22,992 bases of DNA from an uncultured Flavobacteriales bacterium (GCA_959608625.1 CAUHQV010000033.1:1-22992), one strand, 5' to 3'; numbered from the stretch's first letter, positions 6,580 to 14,100 are shown. Numbers and translations are program-made. The notes: generated by a model not told the origin, from the sequence alone.

Positions 6580-7422
6580 ATGATGCGCCAGGCGTCCTTT
6601 TCGAGCGTCCGGAATAATCCTTGGGTCATTACCGGGGTAGTCTTTGCGGCCACGGCGCTTTGGATCTATTTTTTCAAATACAGTCCTCTGTCCTTTCTGA
6701 CGGGTAAATACCTAGCCGAGTGGAGTGTCCCAGCCCGGAAGCTCGTGCTTTTTTCTTTGCTTACTCTGATCTCCTTATTGGCTATGTTCGTCCTTCACAG
6801 GCCGAAGGAGATATTCCGCTCCTGGGGTTTTTCCGGAAATTTTATCCTGGCCTTATCGGTATCCGCTTTATGTGCCCTACCAATGTTTGTAGGGAATGCA
6901 TTTGTGATGCCTATGACTGCGGGTTTTAGTGATGCCCTATCGAAAATAGGGTTGTCTATCCCTACTTGCATAAGTACTTACTGGGTAGGCGAATATTGGA
7001 GCGATGTACTTAGTACGGCTGTGATCGCCGGCTTTTTTGAGGAGGTCATGTTCCGTGGTTTTATTTTCGGGCAGTTGTTCCGCTATGCCCGATGGAGATT
7101 CGTGCCCGCCGTCCTGGCGTCTGTCGTGCCATTTGCTTTTTTGCATATCCAGTTGGAGTGGAATATGGTAGCCATAGGGTCGATGTTTTTCCTTACGGCC
7201 TTGGACGGTGCTTTTCTCTGTTGGATGTTTGTCCAGTGGCGAAATAACCTTTGGGTGCCGATATGGTTGCATATCCTGATCAATTTGTCCTGGATCGCAT
7301 TTGAGGGCAATAATCCGGAAGGCAGGATTTGGGCGAATATCGTCCGCCTGGCAGCGATAGCCCTGAGCGTCCTTTTTACGGTATGGGTCAAGAAACGCAG
7401 TGGAGAACCCATCCGGATATAA
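6580..7422 (+). CDS. CPBP-family (Rce1-like) intramembrane metalloprotease
   Basis: The 280-residue membrane protein has about seven or eight hydrophobic segments and the three CPBP/Abi motifs: FFEEVMFRG (Glu154, Glu155, Arg159), FAFLHI (His189) and WLHILINLSW (His231, Asn235). Relatives include eukaryotic Rce1 CAAX proteases and bacterial proteins involved in bacteriocin maturation or immunity; here the substrate is unknown. The start is the ATG at 6580 or the adjacent one at 6583, 1 bp after pssA. A longer in-frame start at 6547 would overlap pssA. It is the last gene of the operon, directly before a strong terminator. The first third (about 6690-7000) seems a little less GC-rich than its neighbours by eye. 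Confidence 0.88.
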   Translation: MMRQASFSSVRNNPWVITGVVFAATALWIYFFKYSPLSFLTGKYLAEWSVPARKLVLFSLLTLISLLAMFVLHRPKEIFRSWGFSGNFILALSVSALCALPMFVGNAFVMPMTAGFSDALSKIGLSIPTCISTYWVGEYWSDVLSTAVIAGFFEEVMFRGFIFGQLFRYARWRFVPAVLASVVPFAFLHIQLEWNMVAIGSMFFLTALDGAFLCWMFVQWRNNLWVPIWLHILINLSWIAFEGNNPEGRIWANIVRLAAIALSVLFTVWVKKRSGEPIRI

Positions 7423-7460
7423 ATATCTTTAACCGGCGAAAGAATGAAGACCGGTATAAA

Positions 7461-7493
7461 AACAGCCCCGGTGTGATGCCGGGGCTGTTTTAT
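7461..7493. terminator. Bidirectional terminator
   Basis: AACAGCCCCG (7461-7470) pairs perfectly with CGGGGCTGTT (7480-7489) around a 9-nt loop. T-rich DNA follows on the + side and TTTATA follows on the - side. It sits between the convergent CPBP protease gene and the FadL-like gene and can serve both. Confidence 0.85.
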
Positions 7494-7508
7494 TTTGATA
7501 AAACCGGT

Positions 7509-9095
7509 TTAAAACCGGAATGTAGCCCCCAAGGATACGTAACTAGCCGAGACTTTATTCTCTATTGGATTGATCAATTCAGGTTCATACAAATACGTAT
7601 AAGTCTTGTACGAACTATTCACATACGACGCATCGATGGTCAGGAAATTGCCGATAGAATAGCCCAAACCGGCCGAAAAGCCGATCGTATTGCCTGTCCC
7701 CTGAGGTAAGGTCACCCATATATTCTCTCCCGGGGCAGATTGGCTGACGCGCTCGACGGTAAGGTCTTTGTACGGGGATCCGATATAGCTGAACCCTGCC
7801 CGGATACTCACCGGGTAAAGCCGCGCTTCGGCGCCTACACGGAGAGTCTGCGCTATTTTCATCTGGTCGGCTATGATATTGTTTCTATCCTTCAAGCTTT
7901 CGGTTTTAAACCGCATCTTGGAAAAATCCTTCACCATATAGTCTACACTCAGGATGCCATACTGTCCGAAAACGTAGGCCGCACTGAAAGTCCATTCGGA
8001 CGGGGATTTGAAACTATATGAATTGGGGGTATAATACGTCGGATGTTCGGTTCCTTCGTTGAAAGTGCCGTCGAAGAACTCGGCGCCCATCGCATAACTG
8101 TAGTCCTCGTCTATATAGATCCGGGCTGCCGATTTCCAGGAGAACCCGAGGCGGAATTCGTCGGTTACGCGCCCGATGATACCGATCGAGAAAGCGCTTC
8201 CCCAGCCAGTCTGGGCCGTGTAACGATCGTAATACAGGTTGGAAATGCCGTCGTGCGGAATGGTATTGTTGCTGGTATAGCCCCATTCGTCGAGTTTGAT
8301 ATCGTTCCGGCCCAGGTCGAGCGAATAGTAGTCGAACCCGAGACCCAGATAGACCCTGTTGTTCAGGTTCATGCCGACCGAGAAAGTCGTCGTTCCCATA
8401 TATCCGGAAGTGATAAGCTGGGCCAACTGGTCGATGTCCCGGTAATCGGCGCCCGGTTCCCATCGCTCTTCTCCACCCGGGCCTGGTCCCCTGTACAATA
8501 CTCCAAGGTCCCCCGCCAGATCTATAAGAGGATTTTTGGGTCTGGTTTCCGGGTTAGGATGTTTTTTATCCCAGTCTTGCCCCTGGCGCAGGAGGTCTTC
8601 GATGACGGAAGAGCCATAGAGGGTGCCATCCTGCCAGTACGTCAGGGTATTATTCCGCCCCGAGATCACAACTTCATTGTTGAAATTGTTCCGCCGGCTG
8701 TAGTTTATCCCGATATTGAATCCTGCTACCGAAGAGGAGGGGGAATCGTTCTTGAAGACAAAATTGGCACCCCCCTGGAATGCGGTCACATTGATGTCAG
8801 ATGTCTTGTTGGCCTTGGTACCGTAAAAGGAGGTTTTATTGTCGTACCATTCCGCGCCGAGGGTAAAGCTCGCCTCGCTTTTCACGGCTACGGCCCCCGC
8901 CGCCGGGTTGATGGTGGCGGCGGATACCTCTCCGCCCACAGCCCCGAAAGCACCGCTCATCCCCATAAAGCGCGGGGTTCCGTACTGCATGGATGCCCGT
9001 TGGAAATTATAAATGTCGTTCATGGTCTGCCCCCATAGGTTGCCGCAAAACAATAAGGCGGCACCGGCAAGTGCTGTTTTATATATGAATTTCAT
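7509..9095 (-). CDS. OmpP1/FadL-like outer membrane transport protein
   Basis: The 528-residue outer-membrane beta-barrel protein belongs to the OmpP1/FadL/TodX family, which lets hydrophobic molecules such as long-chain fatty acids cross the outer membrane. It has a signal peptide (about 1-22, ending LWGQ). The N-terminal plug region carries ASMQYGTPRFMGMSGAFGAV and the typical GGEVSAATINPAA (FadL NPA motif). Many alternating amphipathic strands follow, ending in the aromatic terminal strand VSLGATFRF, which is a barrel-assembly signal. It is longer than E. coli FadL (about 446), as is common in Bacteroidota. The gene is 33 bp downstream of the lipoprotein gene and probably shares its transcript. 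The transported substrate cannot be read from sequence. Confidence 0.88.
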   Translation of the reverse strand: MKFIYKTALAGAALLFCGNLWGQTMNDIYNFQRASMQYGTPRFMGMSGAFGAVGGEVSAATINPAAGAVAVKSEASFTLGAEWYDNKTSFYGTKANKTSDINVTAFQGGANFVFKNDSPSSSVAGFNIGINYSRRNNFNNEVVISGRNNTLTYWQDGTLYGSSVIEDLLRQGQDWDKKHPNPETRPKNPLIDLAGDLGVLYRGPGPGGEERWEPGADYRDIDQLAQLITSGYMGTTTFSVGMNLNNRVYLGLGFDYYSLDLGRNDIKLDEWGYTSNNTIPHDGISNLYYDRYTAQTGWGSAFSIGIIGRVTDEFRLGFSWKSAARIYIDEDYSYAMGAEFFDGTFNEGTEHPTYYTPNSYSFKSPSEWTFSAAYVFGQYGILSVDYMVKDFSKMRFKTESLKDRNNIIADQMKIAQTLRVGAEARLYPVSIRAGFSYIGSPYKDLTVERVSQSAPGENIWVTLPQGTGNTIGFSAGLGYSIGNFLTIDASYVNSSYKTYTYLYEPELINPIENKVSASYVSLGATFRF

Positions 9096-9128
9096 GGCTT
9101 TTTCAGTTTTAAAGTTCTACATGTTGCC

Positions 9129-10484
9129 TTATCTCCGGACGGATCCACCGGATGAAGAGGAGGACGAAGACCCGGAACTCGGCGAAGAATAACTCCTCGA
9201 CGACGAGCCGCTGTCATAACTTCTGGAGGATGAACCGCTATCGTAGCTCCGACTACTGCTCGACGAGGTAGGGCTGTCGTAACTCCGGTTGCTGCTCGAT
9301 GACGATTCGTTGTCGTAGCTCCGGTTGCTGCTGGACGAAGTAGGGCGATTATAACTTCTGGAAGACGAACCGTTATTGTAACTCCGGTTGCTGCTGCCCG
9401 ACGAAGAAGAGCCGCTTTCGGAGGACGGGGCCCGGTAAATTACCCGGTTTTCCGAACTCGAAGAAGAAGATCCCCTGCGGGAAGACGACGACGATCCTCC
9501 GCGTATATTTTTATATTCCGAACGCTGTCCGTTGGACGAAGAGGACGAATTGCCCCTGTCTCCGCCGGTAGACGGCCTTGAGCCGGGTTGCTGTCCGGAA
9601 CCCGTAGAGGGCCGCGAACCGGAAGACGACGACGGATTGCCCGAAGGACGGCGGTCATAGCCGCCCGAACTGTTGGACGGATTGCCCGAAGGACGGTTGT
9701 TCCCGGATGGGCGTCCACCCTGGTTCCCATCCAGCCCGGGGCGTACGCCTGGAGACGTATCGCTCGGATACCGGTGCGGGGGCCTCTCTGCGGGTGGACG
9801 GTGTCCGCCGCCGCCAGGGCGGTTGGGATAATATCCGTGATGCCACCAGTACGGGTCGTTCCAGTACCAGGGATCGTTCCAATACGGACGATTCCATGAC
9901 GGCCTGTACCAAGGGCCATACCATGCCCATTGGTCATACCGGTTCCAATAACTCCAGGGATAGGTATAAGCGTAATAATTATACGGCCACATCCAGTACG
10001 GCTCGTAATAATAGGCCGGATTGCCTATCGAAATGCCGAATCCCCACGAAGGACCATACCCGCCGAACCCGTATCCCAAAGAGATGTTCACTTTAGGAGT
10101 AGCCAGGTCGTAGTAATAATTGTTGTTATAGGTGTTAAGCACTTTGACATCTCCATCCCCTTTGTATTTGGAAGGCATCGTACTCCAGTATGCGGCTTCT
10201 ACCGGGGTCAGATCCTGGGTGCCGTAATACTCATCCTCATAGTAGGCATCCTCGTCATTGTAATAGTTGTCATCATAATAACGATTGTCATCCCGGGAGG
10301 AATTCCTGTTTTGCGCATAATATTGCTGGGCTCGTTGAGTGCGGTCGGAATCTTTGGAGGCATTGTAATATACGCCGTCCGATTCCCGGCTCATGGTTGG
10401 GATATATGTGTAGCATCCTTGTAAAGAGCTGCTTAAAACGGCAAGCACGGCCACCGTCTTAAAGTATCGCGTAAACCTTCTCAT
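9129..10484 (-). CDS. Tyr/Trp-rich, Ser-rich surface lipoprotein (unknown function)
   Basis: I do not recognise a domain. The 451-residue protein starts with a lipoprotein signal (lipobox SLQGC, Cys24). It has three parts: an acidic Tyr/Asn-rich segment (about 50-105), a very aromatic centre (about 130-225, rich in Tyr, Trp, Pro and Gly) and a low-complexity tail of about 220 residues rich in Ser, Gly, Arg and Asn with repeated units such as SSSNRSYDS. Residues 105-150 (TPVEAAYWSTMPSKYKGDGD) look like the only conventional segment. The ATG at 10484 is chosen because it places the signal peptide at the N-terminus; an in-frame start 54 bp upstream lies in the promoter region. It probably forms an operon with the FadL-like gene. 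Similar aromatic low-complexity lipoproteins occur in Bacteroidota, and matrix or surface binding is a guess. Confidence 0.8.
   Translation of the reverse strand: MRRFTRYFKTVAVLAVLSSSLQGCYTYIPTMSRESDGVYYNASKDSDRTQRAQQYYAQNRNSSRDDNRYYDDNYYNDEDAYYEDEYYGTQDLTPVEAAYWSTMPSKYKGDGDVKVLNTYNNNYYYDLATPKVNISLGYGFGGYGPSWGFGISIGNPAYYYEPYWMWPYNYYAYTYPWSYWNRYDQWAWYGPWYRPSWNRPYWNDPWYWNDPYWWHHGYYPNRPGGGGHRPPAERPPHRYPSDTSPGVRPGLDGNQGGRPSGNNRPSGNPSNSSGGYDRRPSGNPSSSSGSRPSTGSGQQPGSRPSTGGDRGNSSSSSNGQRSEYKNIRGGSSSSSRRGSSSSSSENRVIYRAPSSESGSSSSGSSNRSYNNGSSSRSYNRPTSSSSNRSYDNESSSSSNRSYDSPTSSSSSRSYDSGSSSRSYDSGSSSRSYSSPSSGSSSSSSSGGSVRR
9135..9420 (-). repeat. Degenerate tandem repeats encoding Ser-rich tail
   Basis: The 3' end of the lipoprotein gene consists of imperfect repeats of roughly 36-60 bp encoding S-rich units with the core RSYDS or RSYNx, separated by runs of four to seven serines. 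Such repeats can expand or contract by slippage and are prone to assembly error. Confidence 0.7.
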
Positions 10485-10508
10485 AATTTCTTGCCTATTT
10501 AGTTTATA

Positions 10509-10539
10509 AATAAGTAAATTTGCAGCTATCATTATCAAA
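10509..10539 (-). promoter_or_regulatory. Weak candidate promoter of the lipoprotein/FadL operon
   Basis: On the - strand TTTG (10539-10536), 19 bp, then TACTTATT (10516-10509) has the right spacing, but the -7 element matches only part of TAnnTTTG. Its -7 overlaps the proS -7 element, so the two promoters may compete. Confidence 0.35.
10515..10522 (+). promoter_or_regulatory. -7 element of the proS promoter
   Basis: TAAATTTG fits TAnnTTTG. A TTG at 10491-10493 lies 21 bp upstream as a possible -33. Transcription would start near 10528, giving a leader of about 100 nt before proS. Confidence 0.5.
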
Positions 10540-10549
10540 TGTAATGATA
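10527..10549. repeat. Inverted repeat in divergent promoter region
   Basis: TATCATTA (10527-10534) and TAATGATA (10542-10549) are perfect 8-bp inverted arms around a 7-bp spacer that contains the - strand TTTG. It may be an operator for the lipoprotein operon, or a hairpin at the very 5' end of the proS transcript. Confidence 0.55.
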
Positions 10550-10630
10550 TTTTTCATAAAACAAAAATAAAATAATCAAAAATAGCCGTTAATGGATAGG
10601 AATGATGACATAGCGGCAAACTGACAAATT

Positions 10631-12106
10631 ATGAGTAAAAAACTTACTTCCCGTGCGGAGGATTATTCGCGCTGGTACAATGAATTGGTGGTCAGGGCCG
10701 ACTTGGCGGAACAGTCGGGCGTAAGGGGCTGTATGGTCATCAAACCGTATGGCTATGCCATCTGGGAAAAAATGCGCGATTATCTGGATAAGAGTTTTAA
10801 AGACACCGGACACCAGAACGCCTACTTCCCGATATTCATTCCCAAGTCTTATTTTTCCAAAGAAGCCCACCATGTGGACGGGTTTGCCAAAGAATGCGCC
10901 GTAGTGACCCATTACCGCCTGAAAAATGCGGAGGATGGAAGTGGTATTGTAGTCGATCCCGAGGCGAAACTGGAGGAGGAACTTATCGTCCGCCCGACGT
11001 CCGAGACTATCATTTGGGATACGTACCGCCGTTGGATACAGTCGTACCGCGACCTGCCTATCCTGGTAAACCAGTGGGCCAATGTGGTGCGCTGGGAAAT
11101 GCGCACCCGCTTGTTCCTGCGCACGGCGGAATTCCTTTGGCAGGAAGGTCATACCGCCCATGCCACCGAAGAGGAAGCCATAGCAGAAGCCCGGAAGATG
11201 CTGGAAGTGTACGCCGATTTTGCGGAGAACGTGATGGCTATGCCGGTGATCAAAGGGTACAAAACCCCGTCCGAGCGTTTTGCCGGGGCGGAGGATACCT
11301 ACTGCATCGAAGCGATGATGCAGGACGGAAAGGCCCTTCAGGCCGGGACGTCGCATTTCCTCGGACAGAACTTTGCCAAGGCGTTCGATGTAAAATATTC
11401 GGACAAGGACAACAATATGAGTTATGTATGGGCTACGTCCTGGGGCGTTTCCACCCGTTTGATGGGTGCATTGATCATGACCCATTCGGACGACAGCGGA
11501 TTGGTGCTGCCCCCGGCGCTCGCCCCGATAGAGGTGGTCATGGTGCCTATCTATAAGAACGATGAAGAATACGCCGCCCTGCGCGAAAAGCTACATGAAA
11601 CAGCCGCCCGGTTGCGTGCCGCCGGAATAAGCGTCAAAGTAGACGACGACGACAGCCAGAAACCGGGTTGGAAGTTCCATGAATACGAACTCAAAGGAGT
11701 GCCGGTACGTATGGTACTCGGCCCGAAAGATTTGGAAAGCAACCAATTCGAAGTGGCCCGTCGCGATACGATGACCAAAGAATTCCTGCCGATGGAAGGG
11801 GTTGTGGAATCCATCAAAAACCTGCTGGCCGATATCCAAAAGAACCTGTTCGACAAGGCGGCCAAAATGCGCGTCGACCGTACATACAAGGCTGATACCT
11901 GGGAAGAATTCGTCGATATTATCGAAAATAAAGGCGGTTTTGTAATGGCTCATTGGGATGGTACCCCCGAGACGGAAGAAAAGATCAAAGAACTGACCAA
12001 AGCTACGATCCGTTGCATCCCGATGGATTTTGTGCCGGAGGACGGGAAAGATATTCTTACCGGAAAACCTTCGAAGGGCCGGGTGGTCTTCGCGAAAGCC
12101 TATTAA
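10631..12106 (+). CDS. proS: Prolyl-tRNA synthetase, archaeal/eukaryotic type
   Basis: This 491-residue class II aminoacyl-tRNA synthetase charges tRNA-Pro with proline in the cytosol. Motif 1 lies around residues 36-60 (KPYGYAIWEKMRD), followed by RPTSETIIW (121-129, the T-x-E loop), motif 2 (RWEMRTRLFLRTAEFLWQEGHTAH, 154-177) and motif 3 with Arg276 (TSWGVSTRLMGALIMTHSDDSGL). An anticodon-binding domain (about 295-395) and a C-terminal domain follow, ending in a Tyr. It lacks the INS editing domain of E. coli-type ProRS, which is normal for the shorter type found in Bacteroidota. The zinc-binding cysteines of the C-terminal domain of archaeal relatives appear to be lost (only one Cys, in TIRCIP). 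It is monocistronic, with a strong terminator. Confidence 0.97.
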   Translation: MSKKLTSRAEDYSRWYNELVVRADLAEQSGVRGCMVIKPYGYAIWEKMRDYLDKSFKDTGHQNAYFPIFIPKSYFSKEAHHVDGFAKECAVVTHYRLKNAEDGSGIVVDPEAKLEEELIVRPTSETIIWDTYRRWIQSYRDLPILVNQWANVVRWEMRTRLFLRTAEFLWQEGHTAHATEEEAIAEARKMLEVYADFAENVMAMPVIKGYKTPSERFAGAEDTYCIEAMMQDGKALQAGTSHFLGQNFAKAFDVKYSDKDNNMSYVWATSWGVSTRLMGALIMTHSDDSGLVLPPALAPIEVVMVPIYKNDEEYAALREKLHETAARLRAAGISVKVDDDDSQKPGWKFHEYELKGVPVRMVLGPKDLESNQFEVARRDTMTKEFLPMEGVVESIKNLLADIQKNLFDKAAKMRVDRTYKADTWEEFVDIIENKGGFVMAHWDGTPETEEKIKELTKATIRCIPMDFVPEDGKDILTGKPSKGRVVFAKAY

Positions 12107-12123
12107 AATTTGTTTTTACGATC

Positions 12124-12152
12124 AAAAGGCCGCGCATTGCGCGGCCTTTTTT
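12124..12152 (+). terminator. Rho-independent terminator of proS
   Basis: AAAAGGCCGCGC (12124-12135) pairs perfectly with GCGCGGCCTTTT (12139-12150) around an ATT loop, with further Ts. Confidence 0.92.
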
Positions 12153-12180
12153 ATAAAAAATACAGGAGATGATAAATAGA

Positions 12181-12211
12181 TTTGTTTGTAGTACATAATT
12201 TGTTATATTTG
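12181..12211 (+). promoter_or_regulatory. Promoter of the small secreted protein gene
   Basis: TTTG (12181-12184), exactly 19 bp, then TATATTTG (12204-12211) is a perfect match to the Bacteroidota consensus. The leader would be about 46 nt. Confidence 0.85.
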
Positions 12212-12262
12212 CTAAAACTGCCTTCGTTTATTTCAAATACTAATTTTTAAAATCCTACAATC

Positions 12263-12664
12263 ATGAAACAGAATATTTTTAAACCGGTATTAATGTGCCT
12301 CGGGCTATTGCTGATGGCATTTACACTCTGTTCTTTTACAGGCCCGAACGAGCCGGGACAGAAATCGCAGCCCCAAGATCGGATTCAGGCTCGGGGTGGC
12401 GGAGAATATGATTATTTTACCCACGTGACGGCCGATGCCACTTATGCTGTGCTGCCCGTACCGTTAATAGAGGGATGCACCCTCAGTTCATGGGAATCCT
12501 ATACGGTAGAAGGCCAGGAAGTCCGTTTCCAGATAAACGCGAATACCAATGAGTATCCCCGGGAATTCGATATCATCTTTTCCAGTAGTTGCCTGGGGAT
12601 GGATCGGGTATTCCGGATTGCCCAGGATGGGACTGAATATCCGTATGAAAACGGGGGCAAGTAA
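12263..12664 (+). CDS. Small secreted protein with BACON-like C-terminus
   Basis: The 133-residue protein has a signal peptide (about 1-26, hydrophobic core VLMCLGLLLMAFTLC); no proper lipobox is seen, so it is probably secreted by signal peptidase I. After a polar linker, residues about 50-127 look like a single all-beta domain. The segment VRFQINANTNEYPREFDIIFSS followed by VFRIAQDG resembles the BACON pattern (polar N-T-xx-x-R-x-hydrophobic strand, then an I-x-Q-x-G end), a domain often involved in glycan or mucin binding in Bacteroidota. Cys72 and Cys110 could form a disulfide. The gene stands alone, with a consensus promoter and its own terminator. The domain call is by eye and could be wrong; the function is unknown. 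Confidence 0.72.
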   Translation: MKQNIFKPVLMCLGLLLMAFTLCSFTGPNEPGQKSQPQDRIQARGGGEYDYFTHVTADATYAVLPVPLIEGCTLSSWESYTVEGQEVRFQINANTNEYPREFDIIFSSSCLGMDRVFRIAQDGTEYPYENGGK

Positions 12665-12710
12665 AAATCCTCTCGATCGTTTTTAACGGATTGATAAAGG
12701 CGGTTTAAGG

Positions 12711-12736
12711 CGGCCGGATTTTCCGGCCGTTTTTTG
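12711..12736 (+). terminator. Rho-independent terminator
   Basis: CGGCCGG (12711-12717) pairs with CCGGCCG (12723-12729) around ATTTT, followed by six Ts. The T-run also supplies the TTTG of the next promoter. Confidence 0.85.
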
Positions 12737-12764
12737 TGTTTTACCGTCAGGGAGAATACCTTTG
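12733..12764 (+). promoter_or_regulatory. Promoter of the AraC-type regulator
   Basis: TTTG (12733-12736), 20 bp, then TACCTTTG (12757-12764). The -7 element ends only 4 nt before the ATG at 12769, so the mRNA would be leaderless or nearly so. The promoter starts inside the T-run of the preceding terminator. Confidence 0.75.
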
Positions 12765-12768
12765 CAGA

Positions 12769-13578
12769 ATGGAACAGGTGGCTTTTTTTCGTCCTTCTGC
12801 TTTGCTGGCGCCGTACGTCAAGCATTATTGGATACTTCGTACGGACGGGAAGTCCGGCTCCCAACGTATTATCCCTTCCGGGAATATCCAACTGGTATTT
12901 TACCGGGGTGCGCGGGTATGGCTTCCTTCCGGCGGCTTATGCTGCCAGGGAGTGGTATGCGGCCATAAGACCGGTTTTTCGGACTTGGTGCTTACCGGCC
13001 CTTTGGAGTTGATCGCAGTGGTGTTCCGCCCGTTCGCAGCCCGCTTGTTTTTCGATCGGCCGATGGACGAATTTGCCGGGGAGGTAGTCCCGCTGGATGC
13101 TACGGAAGATAAGGGATTGGCCGATTTGGAAAGGCGGATGATGGATGCTGTTCGGGCAGAGGACCAAGTGGCTCTACTCGAAAGATTCCTGACAGGCCGA
13201 ATGAAATCTTTGGACACCCGTCTGTATAAGCGATTGCAGGGAGTTGTAGGGGAAATAAACCGGAACAGCGGAGAACTGCGGGTTTCGCAGTTGGCGGCCG
13301 GGGCTTGTTTGGGAGAGAGGCAGTTCCGGCGCGTTTTCTCTGAAAATATTGGGGCCTCTCCTAAAGATTTTATCCGCACGGTGCGCTTCCAGCGGGCTTT
13401 GTCCGTTTTGGGAGCCACTCCGGACATGACGTTCACCGACTTGGCATATCGGTGCGGGTATTACGATCAGGCGCACCTTACGGCTGAATTCAAAGAGTTT
13501 TCCGGGTATTCCCCGCGGCAGTACCTCTCGGTATGCGAGCCATATTCAGACTATTTTTCTTCTTTAGGATCGCTATAG
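12769..13578 (+). CDS. AraC/XylS-family transcriptional regulator
   Basis: The 269-residue DNA-binding regulator has an N-terminal sensor region (about 1-150) of the DUF6597 type, recognised from the opening FRPSALLAPYVKHYWIL and IPSGNIQLVFYRG. The C-terminal AraC domain (about 165-255) has two helix-turn-helix motifs: one around LAAGACLGERQFRRVFSENIG (175-195), the second around FTDLAYRCGYYDQAHLTAEF (222-241), followed by the signature GYSPRQY. I chose the ATG at 12769 because the upstream in-frame GTG (12736) lies within the promoter. It is next to a VOC-fold gene on the same strand, 102 bp away, a common pairing in which the regulator may control its neighbour or itself. The ligand is unknown. 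Confidence 0.9.
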   Translation: MEQVAFFRPSALLAPYVKHYWILRTDGKSGSQRIIPSGNIQLVFYRGARVWLPSGGLCCQGVVCGHKTGFSDLVLTGPLELIAVVFRPFAARLFFDRPMDEFAGEVVPLDATEDKGLADLERRMMDAVRAEDQVALLERFLTGRMKSLDTRLYKRLQGVVGEINRNSGELRVSQLAAGACLGERQFRRVFSENIGASPKDFIRTVRFQRALSVLGATPDMTFTDLAYRCGYYDQAHLTAEFKEFSGYSPRQYLSVCEPYSDYFSSLGSL

Positions 13579-13634
13579 GATAAATATCCTTCCCAAAAGT
13601 CCGTTTTTTCCAAGTTTAGAGAAACGGCGCGTTC

Positions 13635-13642
13635 TACTTTTG
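13635..13642 (+). promoter_or_regulatory. -7 element upstream of the VOC gene
   Basis: TACTTTTG fits TAnnTTTG and would give a leader of about 33 nt. No TTTG is found at the right distance; GTTTA at 13614-13618 is too close. This could be a regulated promoter needing an activator. Confidence 0.45.
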
Positions 13643-13680
13643 CCGGGTTAACTGATTTTCTAATTAATACCCGCAAAACA

Positions 13681-14052
13681 ATGAATAATCCGGTTTCTTT
13701 TTTTGAGATCCCGTCCTGCGATTTCCACCGGGCGGTCGATTTTTACCAGCGTGTTTTTGGAGTGGAACTATCTGTGGTCGAATGCGGCGCGGAAAAGATG
13801 GCTTTTTTTCCCGATGGGCCCGATAAAGCCCCTTGGGGGGCGGTGTCGTACGGAGAGGGTTTCCTACCTTCGTCCGACGGAGTGCTGATCCACTTAAAAG
13901 TTCACGATATCGCTGCTACCCTCGAAACCGTCGAAAAGAATGGAGGAAAGGTAATCCGCCTGAAGACGAAGATCGAGTGCGAGGGAATGGGTTCTTTTGC
14001 CCTATTTCTCGATAGTGAAGGCAACCGTTTGGGACTGCACTCTCTGGAGTAA
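13681..14052 (+). CDS. VOC (glyoxalase/bleomycin-resistance) superfamily protein
   Basis: The 123-residue protein is one vicinal-oxygen-chelate unit: two beta-alpha-beta-beta-beta modules, starting FFEIPSCDFHRAVDFYQRVFGVEL and later VLIHLKVHDIAATLETVEKNGGKVI, then FALFLDSEGNRLGLHSLE. Possible metal ligands are the Glu in FEIP, His in LIHLKV and Glu in DSEGN, a partial version of the usual set, so metal binding is plausible but unproven. Such single-domain proteins include isomerases, dioxygenases and drug-binding proteins; no specific activity can be assigned. The AraC-type regulator lies just upstream on the same strand. The gene ends in a strong terminator shared with the convergent LuxE-family gene. 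Confidence 0.88.
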   Translation: MNNPVSFFEIPSCDFHRAVDFYQRVFGVELSVVECGAEKMAFFPDGPDKAPWGAVSYGEGFLPSSDGVLIHLKVHDIAATLETVEKNGGKVIRLKTKIECEGMGSFALFLDSEGNRLGLHSLE

Positions 14053-14066
14053 GGTTCTTTACGGGC

Positions 14067-14100
14067 AAAACACGGGCGGCCATTGGCCGCCCGTGTTTTT
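14067..14100. terminator. Bidirectional terminator
   Basis: CACGGGCGGCC (14071-14081) pairs perfectly with GGCCGCCCGTG (14085-14095) around a 3-nt loop, flanked by AAAA and TTTTT. It sits between the convergent VOC and LuxE-family genes. Confidence 0.93.

Noticed and set aside
8043..9038. Long open frame on the + strand opposite the FadL-like gene
   Set aside because: The - strand protein has a signal peptide, NPA motif and barrel ending; the opposite frame is a shadow.
10528..10630. T-box or amino-acid riboswitch in the long proS leader
   Set aside because: No specifier hairpin, T-box sequence or terminator-antiterminator pair is visible, and T-boxes are not typical of this phylum.
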